From the NCBI RefSeq assembly GCF_021390435.2, contig NZ_JAJVCN010000001.1, positions 3,658,001-3,722,000 of the forward strand: a stretch of DNA of 64,000 nucleotides, given 5' to 3'. The DNA is from Kibdelosporangium philippinense. Its GTDB lineage: Bacteria; Actinomycetota; Actinomycetes; Mycobacteriales; Pseudonocardiaceae. This document shows, piece by piece, positions 54,801 to 61,879 of this stretch; position 1 is the first letter of the stretch; every line of letters starts with the position of its first letter. The notes beneath the pieces were generated by a model. The model ran no database searches. It saw only the letters and a program-made list of their open reading frames with translations, and was not told the DNA's origin. The position numbers and the translations under genes were made by a program.

Positions 54801-56808
54801 CTGGCCCGGAGGTCACTGTGCCCAATCCTGTCCCACGATCGACATTGATCGTGTTCGGGACACCAGAGGCAACTGAACCATCGCCGGACCGGTCATTCAC
54901 GGCTGCGTCTAGTCCGTTGCTTACAACACTCGGTTGGCCGCTAGGTACTGACGATCCACTCCCCGACACGTCTGGCCCCTTGTCGGCGACGCTCGGGCTA
55001 TTCGACAACTCGTTGTCCCCGGCACCAGAGCCACCGAGGACATTCGAGCCACTGCCGGACCCGCCGTTTACTGCGGCCGGTCTGCCATCCACGCCAGAGC
55101 CGCCATTCGTGCCAGGAGCACCCGTGTCGCTGGACAGATACGTCGGGCCGTTGGCCGGGCCGCCCATCACACCGCCAGGGCCGTTCGACGACGGCATACC
55201 CAGGCTGTTGTTCCAGCCCTCGACCGACAGCCCGACTGGACCACCAGCGGCAGTCGGCGGCACGAGCGGACCTGAGCCCGGCGCAGGCGGTGGAATGAGC
55301 GGCCTACCGCCAGAGCCCACCAGACCGGTGACCCCACCAAAAGGCTGACTAGTCGGCGCGTTGCCCAGAGGCGGCTCGAGCGGGCCTGTACCGGGCGGGA
55401 GCGGCGGCGTGACCGGCCTGCCATCCGGCCCCACCAGGCCATGTCCACCACCGGACAGCGGCGGCTGATGCGTCGGCACGTTGCCGGGCGACGGCGCCAA
55501 CGAACCAGTACCCGGTGCCGGTAGCGGCGTGACCAGTTGGCCATCCGGCCCCACCGGACCGTCGCCACCACCACCAGACGCACCACCGCCCAGCGGCTGA
55601 TTGTTGCCGCCACCACTCGTATTCGACGGACCACCAGCCGGACCCACCAGCCCCGCAGGGCCCGAGCCGCCCATGCCAACCAGACTGTCCGGATTGGCCA
55701 ATGTGGGCGGCGGCACCACCTCCCCGCCGTGCAACCCCGCCTGCTTCTGCCGCTCGTGGATGGCCTCGCGGGCCTTCGTCTCCACCTCATGCATCACCGG
55801 GTCAGTGAACGTACTGTTCACAACACCAAAACCAATATCCAACGGCGAACCCCCAACAGCCATCCCCGCACCACCAGCCGCGATCTCACCCGCCCACCCG
55901 GACTGCATCCCGTTGACCCGGTTCTTGTTGTGACTCCCTTTCAGACCCGCTTTACGGCCAGCACTACCCGCCGCAGAACCAGCCCCACCACCGACAGCGC
56001 CGATACCCGCCCCGGTCCCCCAGTTCTTGAGATCCACCCGGCCCGGATCGGCCAAGTTGTCGGCAATACCACCCTGCGCGAACTCCTCGCCCGCTTCCTC
56101 CGCCGCCTCATCGACGAACCGGCGACCGGTATACCACCAATTGTCCGGCGGAATCTGCTTGATCAGTTTCGGCACGGCGAACCCAGACGTCGGAATATCA
56201 CCCAGCCCCTTGGACGCCGTCTTGACGAAGTCGTCGAAACCTTTTGTCATCGCTGTGACAGCGACGTTGTCGGTTCCCTTCTTGACGCCTTCCCACGCGA
56301 TCCTCGCCGCAATAATCGCCGCCGTCTTGTAGCTGATGCCCATCCGCACCAGCCGCACCATCAACTGCCCGAGCGCGAACACAAACGGCCACGTCGCCCA
56401 CAGAAAGATGGACGCCGCGATATACGCCAGCTCCGACACCGTCCAGACCACCTGGACATAAATCCCGTACCGGCCAGAGTCGATATTGGTGGCCTGCTCG
56501 TCGAGCTTCCACGCCTGCAAATTCGCGATATCCGCGAGCGCCTGCCCCCGGCCATCATTGAGCTCCGCCATATGCACACGGAACTTCTCCGCCACCTCGG
56601 GACTGACACTGTCCCCGACCCCGTCCACCAGACGCTGCAGGCCCTCGCCCGCGCTCAGAACCCGCTGCGCGTAAGCCCGATACGCCACAGCCTGCTCACG
56701 CATCAGCTCGATCTGCCCAGGCGGCAGCGGCCCACCCGCGATCAGGATCGGTAGGCCCTGCCAGCCATCCGGAATCAGATGGCTCTGGTCACCTGACGGT
56801 TCAGACAT
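48820..56808 (-). CDS. Giant type VII-secretion-like protein with lonely-Cys-like, repeat and OTU domains
   Basis: 2,662 residues. Residues 1-175 hold helical WXG/PPE-like and hydrophobic segments (AYIAASIFLWATWPFVFALGQ); about 240-340 is Gly/Ala-rich. About 345-950 is a Gly/Pro/Ser/Thr linker. About 975-1160 matches 'lonely Cys'-type proteins (LLTPHNYPAGELAWVDG, then the lone cysteine in IVLWACAAAG near 1087). Five repeats of about 98 residues cover about 1326-1803. An OTU-like cysteine protease follows at about 1815-1985, with DRDGDCFMHAL (Cys near 1832) and a late histidine in DHWMA. A conserved-looking unit at about 2030-2330 precedes a disordered tail with SLFSDDG and PPTTE repeats. It starts at ATG 56808 with GGAG upstream. 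Probably a secreted polymorphic effector; no immunity gene is evident. Confidence 0.8.
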   Translation of the reverse strand: MSEPSGDQSHLIPDGWQGLPILIAGGPLPPGQIELMREQAVAYRAYAQRVLSAGEGLQRLVDGVGDSVSPEVAEKFRVHMAELNDGRGQALADIANLQAWKLDEQATNIDSGRYGIYVQVVWTVSELAYIAASIFLWATWPFVFALGQLMVRLVRMGISYKTAAIIAARIAWEGVKKGTDNVAVTAMTKGFDDFVKTASKGLGDIPTSGFAVPKLIKQIPPDNWWYTGRRFVDEAAEEAGEEFAQGGIADNLADPGRVDLKNWGTGAGIGAVGGGAGSAAGSAGRKAGLKGSHNKNRVNGMQSGWAGEIAAGGAGMAVGGSPLDIGFGVVNSTFTDPVMHEVETKAREAIHERQKQAGLHGGEVVPPPTLANPDSLVGMGGSGPAGLVGPAGGPSNTSGGGNNQPLGGGASGGGGDGPVGPDGQLVTPLPAPGTGSLAPSPGNVPTHQPPLSGGGHGLVGPDGRPVTPPLPPGTGPLEPPLGNAPTSQPFGGVTGLVGSGGRPLIPPPAPGSGPLVPPTAAGGPVGLSVEGWNNSLGMPSSNGPGGVMGGPANGPTYLSSDTGAPGTNGGSGVDGRPAAVNGGSGSGSNVLGGSGAGDNELSNSPSVADKGPDVSGSGSSVPSGQPSVVSNGLDAAVNDRSGDGSVASGVPNTINVDRGTGLGTVTSGPGGSTGPAVPSSGPNAVSGDTGRVSTELSNGVTGGPGVIGGTGPAVNGVQSSATNETGSGPTSSQNPAVRGSTGPQQEGLPGLEGPFDQTSVATEGSRSDVDSDVVTLVSDHYDDLDTETLIDFDPNEDQTSLGEYRGDQFGVTAPKVEVVAADRNTDVNSAKTEQSQQTATTTNTNIAPKAEPATLDSQASEITTASTTPDSDTAPKTEIAAPKAEGPQKVDVITTTTNANTNTESVKVEPSAKSGTSAKTGLGSPSRNINTDAKSNGEPTTQLDAATMDVAATMDVAVTHDSLGQDRYVGYRGAGPVWRAAIADQSGLPVGATFVRDEVGRVADWWQRQPGKWSRAANTIALPWDHRDRPYLVDIHATPTHAQLLTPHNYPAGELAWVDGRTLARIMLTSEDFRDALRAHRPIVLWACAAAGRLGHDFWTAIASHYPDAVVHAPTGRLHFGVSITPDPTTPASGIAWWQIDTGHPGKNTTAGNWHTYSPTHQTVADINIAATHSPASAPTPVPVHTPAPTLATTHTAPTTKETPTVQGTRTSVAWHSTRDPADHPNTDQADTDNLETSHAVPTTTTDASTGAGSATGMPHPAPRTTDKQAHNTTPSGPTSGTRRAKRKLPPKTSQNGSAVKRSRRTDQQTVAPTAAARNNSKTKTQRNNPTDAQWAQALLQVLHKLPEPDTSGERRLPPQTLRHTINDIDNEEVKISVNIGRRLHNLKKNPTARVGREEWDALGGNGYQWLLDMGGRPLPDAAEPAKKKPTDAQLAQALREVLIDNKAHEVPAWDDDTSLRPLINSTAWREIDNVTVNIGQHLHDLKKKPTARVGREEWDALGGNGYQWLLDMVGRPLPDAAESAKKNPTDAQLAQALREVLIDNKAHEVPAWDDDTSRRPLIHIRVWREIDNVTVNIGHRLHNLKDKPTARVGREEWDALGGNGYQWLLDMVGRPLPDAAKSAKKNPTDAQRAQALRDVLVKNKAHEVPAWDGKSRRPLIHKRVWREIDNVTVNIGQRLHNLKDKPTARVGREEWDALGGNGYQWLLDMGGRPLPDAAEPAKNNPTDAQWAQALRDVLVDNKAREVPAWDGKSRRPLIHKRAWREIDNVRVNIGQRLHDLEKEPSISVGREERKALGGNGYGWLLGLTDAGLTRGQADRLVADGLVPVDVDRDGDCFMHALVRTAGLRDADGRPLSAVQMRKDLAAELRQDLTRQLADRQLWTAEFELTARTMMRVDQGRSITEELTSQDRDQLIGWVATSGVYANAAGDITPIVAAKVYGVNIHIYHPNGLPPQEVGNDRPDTRVVRLVRLDVRSNGVDHWMATAPVPVSTRSKRPQPAVLDARDTKRARTSQQHVAPGLDDVGSRDSIRPHDRQVTQSQIILSDTDLTEHYPILANRVNALADRLPTIAPRPLSTSLGNDEVVVADRRLMVTAYGTAFQRADQRARLVRDELVRQLTARLRPASTDTLTADDQDHHRDHASGWIAAALVGSQVLPLQAGQHPNQVDITEIVGNYRFTRLSMAETTMVIPTPHHDDQAHGWLIVFPLDPGSQENALDRDHFVTVLTRLTQLTSLPTTPGHVRITGYGTHGKPRAQAILNALHDWAFPQARRGQSSWPHNITTSVRHLPNNDRPMAHLPMQRQLRIDITTRNPAAHTLPARTPAPRTTTRPSSLTSPPHPQPTTPDNHHDHGPIIAAAPDHDSFSALLAPRTHTPTDDSGPANDSSLFSDDGLFSDDGLFSDDGLFSDDEQDNPPSDTGPTSPRPQTHQPQTAPPLDPAQPHTPPTTDPTLSLMSSPNLMSSLTPDTFPTFDMLDLVPNPDAPGWESHVLAQGDPTLWLPEHDRAPESIDHATTPTPTTPPTDDWYTTLFKIAATSLQQPPTTEPPTTEPPTTEPPTTEPPTTVIEHENWLHEFEQLVTNLDTADHDYGDLPDNSLMSDNSTTEQDPDTHTDATTTHPTDEYLLQALELLQKSGAAAAIDDVPNLFELADTIGQLLRQGDQ
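49119..49190. repeat. 15-bp tandem repeat coding PPTTE
   Basis: Nearly five copies of a GGTGGGTGGCTCGGT unit encode consecutive PPTTE pentapeptides in the tail of the giant protein. Copies are identical at the DNA level, so length may vary between strains. Confidence 0.85.
49578..49650. repeat. 18-bp tandem repeat coding LFSDDG
   Basis: Four copies of an 18-nt unit (GTCGTCGCTGAACAAGCC) encode repeated GLFSDD hexapeptides, an acidic motif array in the tail of the giant protein. Confidence 0.85.
51400..52840 (-). repeat. Five tandem repeats of 294-297 bp inside the giant gene
   Basis: Units are anchored by the same TTGCCCCCCAGTG string at about 51410, 51704, 51998, 52295 and 52592. Protein units run NPTDAQ.AQALR.VL...HEVPAWD...RPLI...WREIDNVTVNIGQ.LH.LK..PTARVGREEWDALGGNGYQWLL. 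The middle units are almost identical at the DNA level, while the first and last are more diverged. The fold is not recognised with certainty; the WDALGGNGYQWLL segment recalls helicase-associated (HA) repeats. Confidence 0.88.
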
Positions 56809-56900
56809 AACAACTGGTCTCCATCACCGCGCAGGTGGCGCTTCCAGCCGCCGGAACGCAGGAAACCCGCACGGCACACCACCTTCGCGTGCTCAGGGGA

Positions 56901-57494
56901 TCATTTCTCGCGAGGCTCTACCTGCGCACTCGCTCGCTTCGTTTCCGTATTGCTCAAGAACGGCTCCATAGCCGAGGCTTTTGTCACCGGAACCGCCTCG
57001 GCGCCCGCATCCGACAACAGCGCGCGGTGCGCCGCGGGCTCGGCCGGAATCGGCTCGTACGAACCACTCCAGCGCGTCATAGGCGGATTGCCGCCACCGC
57101 CACCGCCACCGCCACCGCCACCGCCACCGCCACCGCCACCGCCACCGCCGGAAGTATCGCCGAACGGTGACATGAGCGCGCCCGCCAAACGGACGTTGTT
57201 GTCCTCGTTGTTCTCAAGGATGTCGACCATCGCCTTGACCTTGCCCGCGATGGCCCGATAGTCCCTGGCCCAACCGCCATGCAAGTCTTCCATCTCACCG
57301 CCGGAACTGGCGAAATCCGCGGCGAACTTCTTGCCGTTGTCGTCGTCGCCATAAATGTACTGCCCGCCGGTGACACCGCCCGGACCGTTCCTCAGCTGAT
57401 CGATGCAGGTCCTGATGTAGTTCGCGGTCCTCTCGAAATCTGAAACCCGCGAGTAAAGGCCGGGAATGCCGACCCAGGTCAGTTCGCCGCTCAT
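56901..57494 (-). CDS. WXG100-like protein with poly-glycine run
   Basis: 197 residues from ATG 57494 (MSGELTWVGIPGLYSRVSDF), which has GGAAGG about 8 nt upstream; the frame is also open upstream to 57677 but that part reads as a YbaB-like tail. Helices with the DDNGKKFAADF...GGWARDYRAIAGKVKAMVDIL pattern resemble WXG100-type type VII secretion partners. A run of about 22 glycines (57091-57149, CCACCG hexamers) links to a basic C-terminus. It lies 92 bp upstream of the giant gene on the same strand and is likely its secretion partner or chaperone (inference). Confidence 0.65.
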   Translation of the reverse strand: MSGELTWVGIPGLYSRVSDFERTANYIRTCIDQLRNGPGGVTGGQYIYGDDDNGKKFAADFASSGGEMEDLHGGWARDYRAIAGKVKAMVDILENNEDNNVRLAGALMSPFGDTSGGGGGGGGGGGGGGGGGGGGNPPMTRWSGSYEPIPAEPAAHRALLSDAGAEAVPVTKASAMEPFLSNTETKRASAQVEPREK

Positions 57495-57818
57495 GGCATC
57501 CGCCTTCCGAACCAGCCGTTCGGATCGGATTCCCCCCGGCAGCAGCGCGTCCACATCAGCCGTACCGTCCATCATGCTCGTCAGATCAAAACCCGGCGGC
57601 GTCACCGGCTTCATCAACTCGGCCATCCTGTCCCGCGACTCCGCCTGCGCCTTGGTCATGGTGTCCATCACCGTCACGGGCGAGCTCCGACGGGGTCAAC
57701 CGGCGATACGCCGTCAACGGGAACCGCACCGCACCAGACCGTGTTGACCAACAGTCACCGACACCACCTTGCGCGACGCAGTAACGGTCACCTCGATCTC
57801 AGCCATCCTGCGGTGCAC
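57495..57818 (-). pseudogene. YbaB/EbfC-like gene, apparently frameshifted
   Basis: From GTG 57818, with GGGAGG 8 nt upstream, the frame reads MHRRMAEIEVTVTASRKVVSVTVGQHGLV...TAYRRLTPSELAR. It then shifts, and the neighbouring frame continues VMDTMTKAQAESRDRMAELMKPVTPPGFDLTSMMDG. Together these make a typical short YbaB-like protein of actinobacterial type VII secretion loci. A real frameshift near 57677, a sequencing error or a translational slip are all possible. The reading then runs into the WXG100-like frame. Confidence 0.5.
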
Positions 57819-58265
57819 ATCGATCACCTCCCAACGACTCCACTGAAATTCGTCGAAGGCCTGCTAACGCTACTGTTCAAGGGAGGACGACATAAACACC
57901 ACCTCAATCGGCTACACCAACCAGTAAACGACCACAACGGTCGACAAACAAGGAAGATGCCCTCGAACTCCTCGCCCGAATGCCCGTTTGACTCTGCTTC
58001 CGTCACACGGGAAGGACAATCCGGACAGCTCACCCGTGAACCGTTCCCGGTTTGGTGGACACAAGGGTAGGTGCCTCAGCACGGGCGCCCTTAACCTCGG
58101 CTATTCACGGGTGTGATCGTCTGTTCTGGCGCCGTGTCGTCAACCTCTTGTTGATCTTGTTTTGTGGTTGGTGGCAGGGTGTTTCGCCGGCTGTCGTGCC
58201 GGGTGGACGCCGGTTCCAGGGGCCGGGTTGGGTCCTTTCGGGTCGTTGGGTCGGGTTGTGGCTGG

Positions 58266-59684
58266 TCAGGGTGGTGGTAGGGCGAGGATTGTGGTGATGG
58301 CGGCGGCGAGGTGGGTGGCCCAGGGCCAGGTGGCGGGGATCTTGAGGGTGCGTTGTCGTCCGCCGTGGACCAGTCGGGTGGCGGTGTGCAGGAGTCGGTA
58401 GCGCAGTGTTTTCGGTTCTATGTGGGCGAGTTCGCCGTGCAGGGTGAGCAGTTGCAGCCACGCGAGCAGGTCGCAGGCGATGGTCGCGGTGGCGCACCAG
58501 GCTTGGTTGATGGCGAAGTCGCGGGAGGGCAGGCGGCCCAGCCCGGTGTCCTTGCCGCAGCGGATCCGGTCTTCGACACGGGCTTGGGTGCGGTGGCGGG
58601 CTTCGAGGAACGCGATCTGCCCGGTGGGCGTGTTGGTGGCCAGCAGTTGGTAGCGCCAGCCGTGGTGTTCCTCGAACAGCGACAGTTGTGCCCCGGGGTG
58701 GGGTTTCTCGCGGCGCACGATCACCCGCATGTCGGTGGGCCAGGTGGCGAGTGTGTCGCCGCCAGCGCTGTGGCGCAGCAGGCCGGTCAACTCAGCGACG
58801 CCGGCCTTGTCCAGGTCGCGGGCCTGCCCGTCGGGGTCGAGCACGGCCTGCCATCCCTGTTCGGGTATCCGGCCGATCGCGGTGCGGACACGGGCGTCCA
58901 GGTCGAACCCGATCGAGTAGTGCACCTGAAACCCGCGTCGGTCGTTGAGGGTGGTGATGTGGCGCACCAATTCCAGGGTGGCGCCGGCACCGTCGCAGGT
59001 GATCAGCAGGTCGCGGCGGCGTTCGGCGGGGATCTGGGTGATCGCCTCGCCCAGCACGGTGAGGTGATCGGCGACCGTGTTGGCGCCGGCGTTGCCGGGC
59101 CGTAGCTGGAAGGCCAGCGATTCGCGGGTGTTGTCACACCATGCGGTCAGTGGGTGAAATCCGAAGGTGTGTTTGTAGGTTGGTGCCGCGTGTTGTTTCT
59201 CGCTGTGGACAGTCTGCAGGGTGGCATCCAGGCGGATCACGACCGTCGCGCCGAGATCCCCACCGGCGATCCTGGCCGGCGGGATCCGGCCGTGCCGGGC
59301 CTTGATCAGCGTCCACACGTAGCGGCAGGTCTTCGCCCGAGCCGAGGCGATCTTCTTTAACCTGGCCGGCGTGACCTCGTCCAGGATCCGCCATGCGGTA
59401 GGCATCGAGGCCACCGGGCCCAGCAGTTCGCTCTGATCGCCCACGATGGCGATGTCGCTGATCGCCTCGCCACCATCGGCGATCATCACCGCGAGGTCGG
59501 TGACCACCTGGCCGCGATCATGTGTCGGCATGAATCCCTTGCGCCGCAACGCAGTCGACAACCCAGAGGTCAAACCAACCTTGGTAGCCAGCAGCCGCAG
59601 CGCCGCCGCCCCGACATGCGAAACCACACCGATCCCGCCCACCTCCACTGCCAACCCACGCGTCCACTCTGGCGTAGTATTCAC
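58266..59684 (-). CDS. IS1380 family transposase (copy 2, intact)
   Basis: 472 residues from GTG 59684 (MNTTPEWTRGLAVEVGGIGVV). Catalytic-type segments are VIRLDATLQTVHS, LLITCDGAGATLEL and NQAWCATATIACDLLAWLQ. It looks identical to the interrupted copy 1 after the first 14 residues. The uninterrupted CCCACCTCCACTG near 59638 is the sequence that IS110 entered in copy 1. The ribosome site lies in the 3' arm of the leader hairpin, so expression is probably held down. Confidence 0.9.
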   Translation of the reverse strand: MNTTPEWTRGLAVEVGGIGVVSHVGAAALRLLATKVGLTSGLSTALRRKGFMPTHDRGQVVTDLAVMIADGGEAISDIAIVGDQSELLGPVASMPTAWRILDEVTPARLKKIASARAKTCRYVWTLIKARHGRIPPARIAGGDLGATVVIRLDATLQTVHSEKQHAAPTYKHTFGFHPLTAWCDNTRESLAFQLRPGNAGANTVADHLTVLGEAITQIPAERRRDLLITCDGAGATLELVRHITTLNDRRGFQVHYSIGFDLDARVRTAIGRIPEQGWQAVLDPDGQARDLDKAGVAELTGLLRHSAGGDTLATWPTDMRVIVRREKPHPGAQLSLFEEHHGWRYQLLATNTPTGQIAFLEARHRTQARVEDRIRCGKDTGLGRLPSRDFAINQAWCATATIACDLLAWLQLLTLHGELAHIEPKTLRYRLLHTATRLVHGGRQRTLKIPATWPWATHLAAAITTILALPPP

Positions 59685-59686
59685 CC

Positions 59687-59759
59687 GAAAAGTGCTCCCT
59701 GGACTGGTAGAACAAACGGCCTCTACAATCCTTATTCTCCCCGCTCAGGAGCACTTTTC
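59687..59759 (-). promoter_or_regulatory. Conserved leader hairpin of IS1380 copy 2
   Basis: Arms 59748-59759 and 59687-59698 (GAAAAGTGCTCC and its complement) form a perfect 12-bp stem ending 2 nt before the GTG start. Equivalent to 20690-20762 in copy 3; only the 3' arm survives in copy 1. Confidence 0.6.
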
Positions 59760-59776
59760 CCATATCGACAGACAAG

Positions 59777-59813
59777 GAGCGTTATTCATGAGGGTTACCA
59801 GCCGAGTCGATAG
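59777..59813 (-). repeat. IS5-type end remnant (37 bp)
   Basis: GAGCGTTATTCATGAGGG and the codons for YRLGW-stop are identical to the end of the element at 63642. IS701 copy 2 starts immediately after, so the rest was lost. Confidence 0.75.
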
Positions 59814-61249
59814 TACGGCAACCGCACTGTGTGATCTTGGTGTGGGGTCGTGATCATGGACGCGGCCACCGCGTGATCAACTTCAAGGTGTGTTAGGACT
59901 CGAAGCAGACGCGGTGGCCGCGTCGAAGACTGTAGTTGATGATCGCCTCACGCGGTGGCGAGCGGGGTTCGATGAGATGTTCGCGCTGGTGGCCGGGCGT
60001 TTCGCGCAGGCGGACTCACGTCGCCGGGCACGGATGTACCTGCTGGGACTGCTCTCGGCAGCCGAGCGTAAGAACTCCTGGACCATCGCGGAGCAGGCTG
60101 GTGACCTGACTCCGGATGGCATGCAGCGGTTGTTGAACTTCTACCGCTGGGACGCCGAGGCGGTGCGGGATGATCTACGTTCCTATGTGCTGGACACTCT
60201 CGCCGACCCCAGCGGGGTCGTGGTGGGCGATGAGACAGGTTTTCTCAAGAAGGGCACCAAATCCGCCGGCGTGCAGCGTCAGTATTCCGGCACTGCCGGG
60301 CGTATCGAGAACTGCCAGCTCGGCGTGTTCCTGACCTACGTGTCGTCGCGGGGGCGGGCGTTGATCGACCGAGAGCTCTACCTGCCGAAATCCTGGACCG
60401 GTGACCGGGAGCGGTGTGCCGAGGCGGGCATCGCGGACACGGTCGGGTTCGCGACCAAACCGAAGCTGGCGCGGCGGATGCTCGAACGACTCATCGCCAA
60501 GCACGGCAAGCAGACGGTGGGCTGGTTCACCGCCGACGAAGCCTACGGCGACAACCCCGGACTGCGGGACTGGCTGGAGGACGAGGACATCAACTACGTC
60601 ATGGCGGTCTCCTGCGACGACCGGTTCACCACTCCAACCGGGCCTCAGCGAGCCGACGAACTCGCCGCGACCGCGCCGAAACGAGGCTGGCAACGACTCT
60701 CAGCCGGTAAGGGCAGCAAGGGACATCGCCTCTACGATTGGCTGCTCATCGACCCCGGCGCTGACGAGCACCTCCTGCTGGTGCGTCGCTCGATCTCCAA
60801 GCCCAGCGAGCTGGCCTACTACATCTGCCACAGCACCCAACCAGTACCCGTCGCCGAGTTGGTCCGGGTAGCCGGATCCCGTTGGGCGGTCGAGGAAACG
60901 TTCCAGTTCGCCAAGAACGAGACCGGACTGGATCACTATCAGGTGCGCAAGTACGACGTCTGGTACCGGCACATCACCCTGGCGATGCTGGCCGCCGCGT
61001 TCCTCGCCGTCACCGCATATCGAGAACGCGGCCGCAATGACCAAAAAGGGGCGATCTCGCCACCTTAAGCCAACTGATTCCGTTGTCCTGTAACGAAATT
61101 CGACGACTCTGGGCCACCCTCACCCACCCGGTCCACCCCGAAACCCACACCAACCACTGGTCAGACTGGCGACGACGCCACCAAACCCGAGCCCGCCGCA
61201 GCCACTACCAGCGACAACACCTCAAATATCACAAGGTGCGGCTGCCGTA
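59814..61249 (+). mobile_element. IS701-family insertion sequence, copy 2
   Basis: Terminal 25-bp inverted repeats begin TACGGCARCCGCAC (59814-59838 and 61225-61249). Adjacent bases (ATAG and GTAA) do not form a clear duplication. Sequence and protein differ from copy 1. Confidence 0.85.
59859..59924 (+). promoter_or_regulatory. Fold-back hairpin around the IS701 transposase start (copy 2)
   Basis: Perfect 15-bp inverted arms (59859-59873, 59910-59924) enclose the GTG start at 59890, at the same place as the 11-bp version in copy 1. Confidence 0.55.
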
Positions 61250-61250
61250 G
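59890..61250 (+). pseudogene. IS701 family transposase, frameshifted near the C-terminus
   Basis: GTG 59890 to the stop at 61068 gives 392 residues with all DDE segments (VVVGDETGFLKKGT, FTADEAYGDN, RWAVEETFQFAKN). At the A5G4 run (61043-61051) the frame is lost. The expected tail LIPLSCNEIRRLWATL...WSDWRRRHQTRARRSHYQ...VRLP continues in the -1 frame to 61250. The lost part is the conserved C-terminal tail only, so activity cannot be excluded. The run is not a canonical slippery heptamer, so mutation or a sequencing error is more likely than programmed shifting. Confidence 0.8.
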
Positions 61251-61283
61251 TAAACGGAAAAAGACAGCAACAAAACGACACCA

Positions 61284-61646
61284 TCAATTCAATACGTCGG
61301 CCATCACCGTCGCGTCCCGGCATTGCTCATCGACGCCGGAGTCGGTGTAGGCGCGGCAGTCGTTGCGGTTGCCCGGCGTGGGCTCGCCGACCGCGACGAC
61401 CAGGCAGGTGGTGGCGTCGATGACAACCTGCATGTTCACCGAGTACCGATAGTTCTTGCTGGAGGCGGACATGCTCCGGTCGTGGGTGGGCACCAGCGTG
61501 CCGTCCACGATCAGCACGGTGTCCGGGCTGTGCTTACGGGTCACCGGCGAGAGCGCCAGCAGCGGCGCCAGATGATCCACCATTGACCATGTCGCCGGAT
61601 CTCTTGACACACACGACAAGGAAGCGCTGTCAGACAGCCTCCACAC
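61284..61646 (-). pseudogene. IS5-family transposase, internal fragment
   Basis: The readable part LAPLLALSPVTRKHSPDTVLIVDGTLVPTHDRSMSASSKNYRYSVNMQVVIDATTCLVVAVGEPTPGNRNDC is the start of a DDE_Tnp_4 core (first Asp in IVDGTLVP). It stops after VMADVLN, before the second catalytic block is complete. The N-terminal HTH and the C-terminal half are missing. It is probably the partner of the 37-bp end remnant at 59777, separated by IS701. Confidence 0.7.
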
Positions 61647-61851
61647 CTTCCAAGAACTTCGCGATCAGGCACTCAACGAAGCCAAGTCGATCAAGTTGGT
61701 GAAGCATGTACTCGCAGAGACAGGAGCACACCAGGCGCTGCCGACACCAACCGGCGAAGCTGACCACAAGGTGTACGCACCCGGCGATAGTCCCATGGTT
61801 AGGTCATTGCAGCGCTCTCCGGTGGCAGCGGGTGCGAGCAAAGAGTCCTAA
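61600..61851 (+). pseudogene. 3' fragment of an unknown host gene ending at the IS630 junction
   Basis: An open frame reads LDTHDKEALSDSLHTFQELRDQALNEAKSIKLVKHVLAETGAHQALP...VAAGASKES and stops at the TAA whose TA is the IS630 target. The composition is that of a real helical protein, but the start was removed by the IS5 fragment. The family is not recognised. Confidence 0.4.
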
Positions 61852-61879
61852 AGACCTTTCGGTATTTGAGTGAGTTATG

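Larger units (their letters stand above)
58102..59776 (-). mobile_element. IS1380-family element, copy 2 (inverted relative to copy 1)
   Basis: The low-coordinate end (58102, TATTCACGGG) matches the right end of copy 1, with only one difference noticed in the last 60 bp. The other end is cut by an IS5 remnant at 59777, leaving about 17 bp outside the leader hairpin compared with about 41 bp in copy 3. The transposase is intact. Confidence 0.85.

Noticed and set aside
61039..61055. Programmed frameshift in IS701 copy 2
   Set aside because: The A5G4 run does not give a proper X XXY YYZ heptamer in the zero frame, and copy 1 encodes the same tail in one frame, so mutation or sequencing error is likelier.
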